10,858 bases of DNA, taken from assembly GCA_025924435.1 (NCBI GenBank), contig JAICIL010000143.1, forward strand, positions 1 through 10,858, in the 5' to 3' direction. The translations under genes were made by a program, and so were the position numbers. This DNA is from Chloroflexia bacterium (lineage in GTDB: Bacteria; Chloroflexota; Chloroflexia; Thermomicrobiales; JALYUS01). Under the pieces are notes generated by a model, which did not search any database, was not told where the DNA came from, and saw only the letters and a program-made list of their open reading frames with translations. Below are positions 1 through 5,542 of this stretch, one piece after another (positions within the stretch are counted from its first letter, which is position 1; each line of letters starts with the position of its first letter).

Positions 1-2
1 CA

Positions 3-317
3 GACGGCTCATGGGCCACCTTCGACCTGGATTTTGCGAGGGTCAGGGAGCGGCTGTACGACATCGCGGCCAGCCTGCACCACGTCGCACAGGGCGGCGA
101 ATTCCTCGAGCCGCGACGACTGCTCGACGCCTACGAAGGCACGGCTCCGGAACCGCTGACTCGAGGCGAGCACCGTTGGCTCCCCGGGGCTCTAGCCCTT
201 GTACCCCTGCACTGGGCTGCCACCGCAGGGCTCGTGGGCGACGGCATCCACGAGGCCGAGAGCGCAATGACCGCCGCCGAGGACTGGTGGTCGCGCCGGG
301 CTGAACTCTCGTCGTAG
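3..317 (+). CDS. C-terminal part of an APH-type phosphotransferase (partial)
   Basis: The reading frame is open from the first bases and ends at TAG 315-317, so only the last 104 residues are present. The segment near the start, WATFDLDFARVRERLYDIA, resembles the metal-binding DFD and trailing YDLA motif of the aminoglycoside phosphotransferase/choline kinase fold. A helical C-terminal lobe follows, with PLTRGEHRWLPGAL and a WAATAGL helix, as is usual in this superfamily after the catalytic core. Such enzymes move the ATP gamma-phosphate to a small hydroxylated substrate (an antibiotic, homoserine, a sugar or choline). The N-lobe and most substrate-binding residues lie outside the window, so the substrate cannot be named. 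Codon use with G/C at third positions supports real coding. The family call is moderately sure; nothing here proves drug resistance. Confidence 0.6.
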   Translation, partial: DGSWATFDLDFARVRERLYDIAASLHHVAQGGEFLEPRRLLDAYEGTAPEPLTRGEHRWLPGALALVPLHWAATAGLVGDGIHEAESAMTAAEDWWSRRAELSS

Positions 318-665
318 TCCGGCGGCCGCGCTCGGGGACTGGAGTTCTCGGCCGAGCTCCGACTCCACTGAAGCGGCTGGCATGTCGCGCTAACCAACTT
401 CTGCGATGAATGCGTGGAGAAGCGTACCCTCGGGCGTGCCTTAGCCGGCTGTGCCTAACTGATCGGCGCGATCGGGGCCAGGGGTATTCCTCGGGCCGCT
501 CCTCCCAAACACTCTCGCCCAGGACCACCGCGATGCACGTCGGCTGTTCATGCCCTATGTCATCCGGGGGTTCGGTGATGTGCTCCTGGCCGCCTTTACA
601 TCATAGCCACGGCCGACCAACGGCCGGGAATGGGGATTACGGGAATCAACGCGACGCTGCCGGCT
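318..665. other. Intergenic stretch without a convincing gene
   Basis: No open frame here has a credible start, ribosome site and family resemblance. The best remnant is plus-strand 463-606, open for 47 codons after a TGA and containing FMPYVIRGFGDVLLAA, which looks protein-like but lacks an upstream start. It may be a gene scrap. No tRNA or clear terminator was seen. Confidence 0.4.
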
Positions 666-666
666 C

Positions 667-816
667 TAGGGCGTGTCTGACGAATGGCTCTGGCGTGAAC
701 GGTGGGCGGCATCCGTCCGGGGGCCGCCCCGCGCGTCGGCGGACCCCGGCCGCTAGCCGGCGGGGCACGGCAATCCGCCGATTGCACCGCTCGGAGTATT
801 CGTCAGACACGCCCTA
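667..816. mobile_element. MITE-like element, 146 bp between flanking TA dinucleotides
   Basis: Positions 666-685 and 798-817 are perfect 20-bp inverted copies of each other, beginning CTAGGGCGTGTCTGACG. Between them lies about 110 bp of non-coding, GC-rich sequence with no transposase. Taking TA 667-668 and TA 815-816 as the target duplication leaves a 146-bp element (669-814). Short length, perfect terminal repeats and no gene are the signature of a miniature inverted-repeat element moved in trans. A TA target would suit an IS630-type parent. Because the flank reads CTAG on both sides, a CTAG target as in some IS5/IS427 elements is equally possible. The ends do not match those of the IS630 element at 9852-10856, so that copy is not the obvious parent. 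Confidence 0.75.
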
Positions 817-844
817 GCAATCGGCTGCACAGCCATCGGCAATG

Positions 845-961
845 AACCGCCAAGACACCAAGAACGTCAAGGGGAACGGAAGAAGAGGAAGACGGAAGAG
901 GCGTCTTCCTCTTCTTCCTGATTTCTTGCTTCTTCTTGGCGTTCTTGGCGTCTTGGCGGTT
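845..961. repeat. 117-bp imperfect palindrome (CCGCCAAGAC-type hairpin)
   Basis: The outer arms, AACCGCCAAGAC plus about 15 more bases from 845, pair with the complement of roughly 936-961 with about two mismatches. After a short non-pairing part, the inner arms 878-894 and 902-918 pair perfectly over 17 bp around a 7-base loop. The arms are purine-rich on one side and pyrimidine-rich on the other. The structure starts 7 bases after the stop codon of the minus-strand gene at 968-1441, so it could act as that gene's 3' hairpin or terminator, though no T tract is evident. It could also be a dispersed palindromic repeat, since its composition differs from its surroundings. Confidence 0.75.
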
Positions 962-967
962 TTCCAT

Positions 968-1441
968 TCATTTCTGCGCTGGCTCGGAGAAGAGTGCGCC
1001 GAGCAATTTCTGCGCGAACTCGATCTCCTCGCGCCCCGCGACGGAATTCGGTGTATTGATCGGCAGCGTCAATTCGATGGGCATCTCGTCGTGGATGACG
1101 AAGCGGAACTGCACGGCATCGAAACCGGCCACCTCGGTCATGCGCGAGGTCGTGCCCGCGATCTCGCCGCCGAGGAAGGTGATGTGCGAGAGCGGGAACG
1201 AGCGGTGGTGCGCCCGGTCGGCGGCGAGCTGGAGTCGGACGACGCGCCGGAAATTCGTGAGCAGCCAGAGTGTCACCGCTTCGTGATCGCCCAGCGTGAT
1301 ATAGGCGTCCACCGCCTCGTCCGGGGCGAGCGCGGCCTTGCGGATCGCCTTCGTATCGGTGATCGTCGTCGGATCGTCGGGCCGCAGCGTCCGCGCGACC
1401 TCCTCGAGCGCCATATACCAGTACCCGTATGGTGTGCTCAC
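968..1441 (-). CDS. Conserved-looking protein of unknown function, 157 aa
   Basis: I chose the GTG at 1441-1439 as start because an ideal AGGAGGAGG ribosome site (complement of 1448-1456) lies 6 bases upstream. The ATG 48 bases earlier would place that site inside the gene. The protein begins MSTPYGYWYMALEEVARTL and has no signal peptide or membrane segment. Residues from about 44 onward alternate short hydrophobic strands (VDAYITLG, VTLWLLTNFRRVVRLQL, ITFLGGEIAGTTSRM, AVQFRFVIHDEMPIELTLPI) and end in a helix, EEIEFAQKLLGALF. That strand-rich pattern with a terminal helix resembles bacterial PH-like domains, but this is a pattern impression only and I do not recognise the family. It is likely cytoplasmic. 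A 117-bp palindrome follows its stop directly. Confidence 0.65.
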   Translation of the reverse strand: MSTPYGYWYMALEEVARTLRPDDPTTITDTKAIRKAALAPDEAVDAYITLGDHEAVTLWLLTNFRRVVRLQLAADRAHHRSFPLSHITFLGGEIAGTTSRMTEVAGFDAVQFRFVIHDEMPIELTLPINTPNSVAGREEIEFAQKLLGALFSEPAQK

Positions 1442-1500
1442 ACCCAGCCTCCTCCTGCGCGTCGTATCGCGGTGGCACGCGTCTCGCATTCATGCGGATC

Positions 1501-1530
1501 AGTGTACCGTCTCTCGATCTGTGAGGTGAA
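1501..1530 (-). promoter_or_regulatory. Weak sigma70-like promoter for the 968-1441 gene
   Basis: On the minus strand, TTCACC (complement of 1525-1530), an 18-base spacer and TACACT (complement of 1501-1506) match the -35/-10 consensus at four of six bases each. Transcription would start near 1494, about 50 nt before the GTG start. In a GC-rich genome such matches are only suggestive. The -35 overlaps the ribosome site of the small plus-strand ORF at 1533. Confidence 0.3.
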
Positions 1531-1532
1531 GG

Positions 1533-1673
1533 ATGTTCGTCTGGCTCGCTCGGTTTCTCGCGGTGCGCATCGGCGCGCGGTTGCTCCGTTGGGGATGGGC
1601 GCGGGTGCAGAACCGCCCCGCCCGACGCGGCGCGGCGCCGTATCGGCGCGGCTCGGTGCGGAAGTTGTACTGA
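1533..1673 (+). CDS. Possible small basic protein, 46 aa
   Basis: The ATG at 1533 follows a purine-rich GAGGTGAAGG stretch (1523-1532) that can serve as ribosome site, although the spacing is tight. The product begins MFVWLARFLAVRIGARLLRW, an amphipathic or weakly hydrophobic helix with regularly spaced arginines, and then has a very basic tail ending SVRKLY. About a quarter of the residues are Arg or Lys and none is Asp or Glu. Such a peptide could bind membranes or nucleic acid, but I recognise no family. The frame is divergent from the gene at 968-1441 with a 91-base gap. High-GC DNA readily gives arginine-rich chance frames, so this remains uncertain. Confidence 0.35.
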   Translation: MFVWLARFLAVRIGARLLRWGWARVQNRPARRGAAPYRRGSVRKLY

Positions 1674-1954
1674 TCCTGCCGCCCAGCGTGTACACGTCTC
1701 CCCTTTAGCCGCGTGATACCTGCGGGCTGCCGCTGCAGGCATCGTACGGCAGCCCGTTGCTCGCGCGGCGGCAGACCGACAGGGCGCATACTGTCCAGCA
1801 CGAATGCTGCTCCCGTGGCGAAGATGCCTCCCGACAGGTCGAGCGACAGATGGCCGGCTCAAGCGTCTCTATCTTCCGGCATGGCCCGAAGAAACGGCGA
1901 CGAGCGATCACGGCAACTGACATCCGGACACACCGCAGCCCGTGACCCGGCGAC
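1674..1954. other. Intergenic stretch between small ORF and pseudogene
   Basis: I found no supported gene in these 281 bases. The frames that stay open on both strands are arginine-rich and lack family features. The only structured item is a 10-bp perfect inverted repeat at 1723-1756. Confidence 0.35.
1723..1756. repeat. Hairpin with 10-bp perfect stem
   Basis: CGGGCTGCCG (1723-1732) pairs with CGGCAGCCCG (1747-1756) across a 14-base loop. It lies 50 bases after the stop of the possible small protein and could end its transcript, but no T tract follows, so the role is open. Confidence 0.5.
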
Positions 1955-2459
1955 CGAGGATGGCCGCAATTTGCTCTGCGCCGCGCGGATCGCCTCGTCG
2001 GTATTGTCACCGCCCCCGGCCTCGACGTCATCGTCTCCAACTACCCCGACCGTTGAGCGGCGATGATCGCCTCTCTGCGCCCCGACCTGATCGTCACCGG
2101 CGCCTTCAACGGGATCATTCCCGCCGACGTGCTCGCCCTGCCCCGCCTCGGCGCGATCAACGGCCACGACGCCCTGTTGCCGAAGTACCGCGGCGGGAGG
2201 AGAAGGCGACCCACTCGCCGGGGCGGTTCGAGGAGGCGTGGGGTCGGATCGACTGGGCGCAGCCTGTGGGATCGGGACCGACCCCTCGGGGCAGGCGGGA
2301 CGGTCGAGGGCGCGCCGATTCGCGTGATGAAGACCGCGCTGGTCGCGGGCGAGGAGTGGCCGAGCGTCGCGCCGGGGACGGTGCTGCGTCGGGAGGGGGA
2401 GACGCTGCTCATCCAGTGCGGCGACCGCCCGCTGCAAATTCTCCGGTACCGGGATGATC
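1955..2459 (+). pseudogene. Decayed formyltransferase (methionyl-tRNA formyltransferase-like)
   Basis: Scattered pieces of one formyltransferase are found in order but in different frames. Around 1967-2040, PQFALRRADRLVGIVTAPG resembles the N-terminal start of Fmt-type proteins with residues missing. An in-frame TGA follows at 2054-2056. The same frame resumes at 2063 with [20 protein letters not shown] and then [15 protein letters not shown], which parallels the family's N-x-H-x-SLLPxYRG substrate motif. A second frame, about 2197-2272, carries [13 protein letters not shown], like the hinge before the C-terminal domain. The first frame returns at about 2300 with [13 protein letters not shown] and then [17 protein letters not shown], typical of the C-terminal OB-like domain. 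The region between the LLPKYRG motif and the hinge is largely deleted. At least two frameshifts, one stop and deletions make this non-functional. The original may have been a sugar- or amino-group formyltransferase and not true Fmt. Confidence 0.75.
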
Positions 2460-2640
2460 CTCCCTCTCCCAACCGTATCGCGGCGCCTGGCGCGCGAGAC
2501 ACGGCATGATGCAGCATCCGTTGACAATCTATCGCGGCGCTCCCACAACGAGGGCGGAGCGAAACCCATTCATCGAGGTTGCAGGGGAACCCGGGCGTCC
2601 GTATTTCCCCGAGTGTTCGGCGATCCCGACGCGCTACACG

Positions 2641-3456
2641 CTAAACCCACCTCAATGGACTGGTGGCGGTAGGACTTACGCAGTTGGATACGATATTGGT
2701 GGTGGCGGGCTTTAGCCTGCCACCACCGGGTTTCTCTCGCGAACTACGTAACTCCTGGGCGGATTCGTATGCGGAGATCCAATCCGGCCAGTTGACGGTC
2801 GCGCCGTCCGCGCCGGTCTCGAAGAGGCGGGCGATCTGCCACGGCTGGTCAACGCCCCACGCCCGCACCGCGAGGCCGCGCGCGTGCGCCTCCGCGACGC
2901 GCGCGGCCGTCAACTGGCCAATATGGAAGCACAACTGATTGATACCGCGCCGCACGAGGCGGTCGAGCAGATCGCCGTCGAAGCGCTGGGTGAGATAGCC
3001 GAGCGGCACCGTCGCGTCGAGCGACCGCGCCTCGACGAGCGGATACCAGTGGAACGACGTGACCTGCACGCGGTCGAGGATGCCTCGCGCCGCGAGCAAC
3101 TGGAGGAGCGGCGCCGTCGCGCGCGGGTCCTTGATCTCGAAGACGACCGGGATACGCCCGACGTACTCGGCGATCATCTCGTCCACCGTCAGGACACGCT
3201 GACCGGCAAAGTCCGCGTCGTACCAGCCGCCGATATCGAGCGCACGCAGTTCCGCGAGCGCGTAATCCACGACCGGCCCCCTGCCGTCCGAATTGCGATC
3301 CACGAACGCATCGTGGTAGAGGACGAGCGCGCCATCCGTCGTCATCTGCACGTCCGTCTCGATCCCATCGGCGTGCATGGCGATCGCTTTGTCGAACGCC
3401 GCGCGGGTGTTCTCCGGCGCGTAGCCGGACGCACCCCGGTGGGCGATATTCCACAT
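2641..3456 (-). CDS. Glycerophosphodiester phosphodiesterase (GDPD family)
   Basis: It hydrolyses glycerophosphodiesters to glycerol-3-phosphate plus an alcohol, a step in phospholipid turnover, using a TIM-barrel with an acid-base histidine pair and a divalent metal. The family motifs are all present: HRGAS from residue 6, ENT at 15-17, the metal pair E33/D35 in IETD, the catalytic H48-D49, FEIK at 106-109 and GADGATVNWP near 215. The ATG at 3456 is preceded by an AGGAGGGAG ribosome site (complement of 3465-3473). No signal peptide is seen, so it is probably cytoplasmic, and the length (271 aa) is slightly long for the short bacterial form. The excess is the tail: residues from about 234 to 262 are encoded by a small inverted-repeat element (2671-2756), and the last residues by the sequence beyond it. 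The barrel looks complete, so activity is likely kept. Confidence 0.9.
   Translation of the reverse strand: MWNIAHRGASGYAPENTRAAFDKAIAMHADGIETDVQMTTDGALVLYHDAFVDRNSDGRGPVVDYALAELRALDIGGWYDADFAGQRVLTVDEMIAEYVGRIPVVFEIKDPRATAPLLQLLAARGILDRVQVTSFHWYPLVEARSLDATVPLGYLTQRFDGDLLDRLVRRGINQLCFHIGQLTAARVAEAHARGLAVRAWGVDQPWQIARLFETGADGATVNWPDWISAYESAQELRSSREKPGGGRLKPATTNIVSNCVSPTATSPLRWV
2671..2756. mobile_element. Small MITE-like element within the 3' end of the phosphodiesterase gene
   Basis: The ends AGGACTTACGCAGTTGG (2671-2687) and the complement of 2740-2756 (AGGAGTTACGTAGTTCG) match at 14 of 17 positions, giving an 86-bp element with terminal inverted repeats. A short GGCGG occurs on both flanks (2665-2669 and 2758-2762) and may be a target duplication. 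The centre is a strong hairpin (2698-2727). The element carries no gene and lies in frame in the phosphodiesterase, so it codes for the protein's final segment. It shares no sequence with the element at 667-816. Confidence 0.6.
2698..2727. repeat. Strong hairpin, 13-bp stem, TTTA loop
   Basis: GGTGGTGGCGGGC (2698-2710) pairs with 2715-2727 at 12 of 13 positions around a four-base loop. It forms the core of the element at 2671-2756. Its read-out as protein is the odd PGGGRLKPATTN near the phosphodiesterase C-terminus. A looser relative occurs at 3515-3540. Confidence 0.75.
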
Positions 3457-3514
3457 GATCGGTACTCCCTCCTGTATCCGCGACCGAATGGCCGCCGCGC
3501 GTTTAGCGCCTGTA

Positions 3515-3540
3515 GTGGGGCAGGCTGGAGCCTACTCCAC
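3515..3540. repeat. Hairpin related to the GCAGGCT-type palindrome
   Basis: GTGGGGCAGGC (3515-3525) can pair with 3530-3540 except for one mismatch and one G-U pair, with a TGGA loop. It shares the GCAGGC/GCCT core with the hairpin at 2698-2727. It lies in the 5' region of the phosphodiesterase gene, about 60 bases before its start. Confidence 0.45.
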
Positions 3541-3643
3541 CAACGTCTATCCTGCCATCGTCCATGCCGAATCTCCGAGGAGAGTTTCCGGCTGCAAGCA
3601 TAGCAGCGGTCGCGCGATCAATGATGATGATTTCCTCGTGAAC

Positions 3644-3668
3644 AAAAAAAGGCCGCCTTCCGGCGGCC
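3644..3668 (-). terminator. Rho-independent terminator of the NlpC/P60 gene
   Basis: Read on the minus strand, GGCCGCC, loop GGAA, GGCGGCC is followed by seven T residues (complement of 3644-3650). The perfect 7-bp GC stem and T tract lie 22 bases after the stop codon at 3690. This is a textbook intrinsic terminator that separates the hydrolase gene from the phosphodiesterase downstream. Confidence 0.93.
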
Positions 3669-3689
3669 GTGCGGTGCTCGGTGCGGGGG

Positions 3690-5024
3690 CTATCCGAGGC
3701 GGCGGGCGGTGTAGTACTTCGGGCCGTAGTAGCCGCCGTCAATATTGCTGACGACAACGCCCGTGCCCTCGTTCTCCGCGTGAACGAACCGGCCACCGCC
3801 GATGTAGATCCCCGCGTGGGAAAGCCCGGCGGTGTACGTGTTCGCGAAGAAGACGAGGTCGCCCGGCTGGAGATTCTCTTTCGCGACGTACTGCCCGGAG
3901 GAGGCCTGCTGCCCGATGGAGTGGGTGATGCTCTGCCCGGCGGCCTTCTGGGCGATGTACATCACGAAGCCGGAGCAGTCGAAGCCGCTCGGCGATGCGC
4001 CCGCCCAGACGTACGGATAGCCGACGTACTTCATCGCTTCCGCGACGATCTTGGCGCCGAGCGAGGTCGTCGCCGCCGGTGCGGATTGCGGCGCGGGCGC
4101 GGCGCTGGTGGACGAATCCGTCTTGCTCGGCGCGGGTGGGGCGGGCAGCGGCGTCTTCTTCGTGGCGGCGGCGTCGGTCTTCGTCAGGTACGGGCCGACG
4201 ACGAAACCCTTCGTGCCGTCGAAGGAGACGGGTACCCAACTGTTGCCCTTCGTGTCGGTCGTCGCCTTGCCCGCGACCGTCACGACCGTGCCCTCTTCGA
4301 GGATTGTCAGGACATCCGCGCTGTAGCCGGCATCGTCCCGCATGCGGACGCCCGCACTGTCGGTGTTCGTCACCTTGACGCGGTCGCCATCCTTGACATC
4401 CGGCGCCTGCATAGTGGTGACATCCGTCGTCTTCGTCGTCTTCGTCGTGTCGCTCGGTTTCGCATCCGGGGCGGGGCCGTCGGTCGGGACAAGATAGGTG
4501 CCCATCAGATAGCCGTGCTTGCCGGCGTGGTTGACGTGGTACCAGGGCGTCCCGTCCTGACTGAGTTTGGGGCCTTCGACGATGAGGACAATCGCCCCTT
4601 CCGGCACCGTGCCGATCACATTCGCGTTCGTGTCCGTATTGTCCCGCAGGCGGACGCCGCCGCCATCGGTGAACGTGACGGAGGCGTAGTTGGAGAGTTT
4701 GCGCGCGCCGATGAAGTCGGCGTCCACCCAGCCGCTCTGCCCGGCGTACTGGACCTGATACCAGGTGATGCCGTCCGCGTCGCGCGGGCCGTTTGTGATG
4801 AGGACGATCGCCCCCTCGGAAAGCATGGTGAGTGTGGACGCACTCTTCGAGGCGTCCGACCGCAGTCGGACGCTATCGCCGCCCGTATTGGTGATTGTGG
4901 CGGTTTGCCCGCCGGGGAAAATCACCGCACCGGCAGGTGAGGCGAAGAGGCATGTGGTGAGGACACTGGCGGAAACAATGGCGGTGCGGCGCAAAAAGCC
5001 GCGGCGTGTGATCTGATACGACAC
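3690..5024 (-). CDS. Secreted SH3b-repeat NlpC/P60 peptidoglycan hydrolase
   Basis: The GTG at 5024-5022 is chosen because it places a signal peptide at the N-terminus and has a GGGAGGGG ribosome site (complement of 5031-5038). The upstream ATG at 5162 would add 46 unlikely residues. Residues 1-33 form a Tat-like signal (TRRGFLRRTAIV, a hydrophobic stretch, then ASPAGA). Three bacterial SH3 domains follow at about 40-105, 114-180 and 214-281, each with the VRLR/VRMR motif. A Thr/Lys linker at 186-205 and a Pro/Ala/Ser linker at 285-320 separate the modules. The C-terminal NlpC/P60 domain (about 322-444) has the catalytic triad in place: C350 in FDCSGF, H403 in LSHAGIYIG and H415 in FVHA. Such enzymes cut the D-Glu to diamino-acid bond in peptidoglycan stems, outside the membrane, in wall remodelling or daughter-cell separation. 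It is a single-gene unit with its own promoter, leader and terminator. Confidence 0.92.
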   Translation of the reverse strand: MSYQITRRGFLRRTAIVSASVLTTCLFASPAGAVIFPGGQTATITNTGGDSVRLRSDASKSASTLTMLSEGAIVLITNGPRDADGITWYQVQYAGQSGWVDADFIGARKLSNYASVTFTDGGGVRLRDNTDTNANVIGTVPEGAIVLIVEGPKLSQDGTPWYHVNHAGKHGYLMGTYLVPTDGPAPDAKPSDTTKTTKTTDVTTMQAPDVKDGDRVKVTNTDSAGVRMRDDAGYSADVLTILEEGTVVTVAGKATTDTKGNSWVPVSFDGTKGFVVGPYLTKTDAAATKKTPLPAPPAPSKTDSSTSAAPAPQSAPAATTSLGAKIVAEAMKYVGYPYVWAGASPSGFDCSGFVMYIAQKAAGQSITHSIGQQASSGQYVAKENLQPGDLVFFANTYTAGLSHAGIYIGGGRFVHAENEGTGVVVSNIDGGYYGPKYYTARRLG

Positions 5025-5222
5025 CCGGAACCCCTCCCAAACAGGCGGCGCGTGGCAATGCGCCGTCCCATTTTCTCCTCTGGCCATCAGGCCGCACGAA
5101 CGGATACGCCTATCGTTGGCTCCGCGACTCTCCCCAGGGCCGTGGAAGCTCCCCAACTGCAACGAAACAGTGACCGTCGGTGTAGGCCGGGAATAGCCAG
5201 TGAGAGGATGGTTCCCGGTTCT
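5025..5222 (-). promoter_or_regulatory. Long structured 5' leader of the NlpC/P60 gene
   Basis: From the predicted start near 5222 to the GTG at 5024 the transcript has about 198 untranslated bases. I see three stems on the minus strand: CCGGGAA with UUCCCGG (5212-5218 with 5187-5193), GUUGG with CCAAC (5153-5157 with 5115-5119) enclosing a further CUUCC/GGGAG pairing, and CGGCGC with GCGCCG (5060-5065 with 5046-5051) placed 8 bases before the ribosome site. The last could hide or expose that site. Cell-wall hydrolase genes in other bacteria are known to carry c-di-AMP (ydaO) riboswitches, but I could not match the conserved ydaO segments here, so the class is unassigned. Confidence 0.4.
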
Positions 5223-5228
5223 GCCTGC

Positions 5229-5257
5229 ACCCTACACGCCGCTCTGATCGGTGTCAA
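5229..5257 (-). promoter_or_regulatory. Sigma70-like promoter of the NlpC/P60 gene
   Basis: On the minus strand a perfect TTGACA (complement of 5252-5257) is followed by a 17-base spacer and TAGGGT (complement of 5229-5234). The -35 is ideal and the -10 keeps the T, A and final T. Orientation and position point to the hydrolase gene, with a start near 5222. Confidence 0.6.
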
Positions 5258-5542
5258 CCCCTTTTGCACGGACTGAAAATCCGAGTACGTACTGCCTTCG
5301 TCGCGCGACGGCCTGCCACAGTTCGCCGAATTGCACCGAATGACAGCGGGTCACGTGAGGCCGCGAAGCCTACCAGCGACGGGGCAAAGCGGCCACGCTC
5401 CCGACTTCCCACTGAACATAAGTGTATGCGGGCGGGGCGGGCGGCACATCGGAAGAATGTCCCGATCGCGGCGCGGGCGCGGCCGGGCAAGCACAGTGGA
5501 GGGAGGGTATTTCTTCCCGATGTCCTCTCCGTCGGTGCGAAA
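5258..5542. other. Intergenic stretch, nothing recognised
   Basis: These 285 bases separate the hydrolase promoter from the 3' end of the tRNA nucleotidyltransferase gene, which is transcribed toward it. I find no gene, tRNA or convincing terminator. Open frames here are short and arginine-rich. Confidence 0.4.

Noticed and set aside
463..606. Open plus-strand frame with FMPYVIRGFGDVLLAA
   Set aside because: No start codon with a ribosome site and no recognised family; at most a gene remnant.
842..1708. Long plus-strand open frame opposite the 968-1441 gene
   Set aside because: Antisense shadow caused by high GC. It begins inside the palindrome and is highly charged, with no family features.
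2521..2549. Perfect TTGACA on the plus strand at 2521-2526
   Set aside because: No acceptable -10 at 16-18 bases and no supported gene downstream on that strand.
2506..2715. Plus-strand open frame starting [14 protein letters not shown] that could be a small protein
   Set aside because: No ribosome site, third-position GC lower than in the sure genes, and the frame ends inside the small hairpin element. It could be a truncated gene but nothing supports it.
3669..4940. Long plus-strand open frame (423 codons) opposite the NlpC/P60 gene
   Set aside because: Mirror frame of a gene with clear SH3b and catalytic motifs; arginine- and aspartate-rich with no domain.
5100..5160. Resemblance of part of the hydrolase leader to ydaO or TPP riboswitch segments
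   Set aside because: Isolated bits such as GGGGAG or CCUGAU recur, but the diagnostic conserved blocks of either class are missing in order, so no class was assigned.
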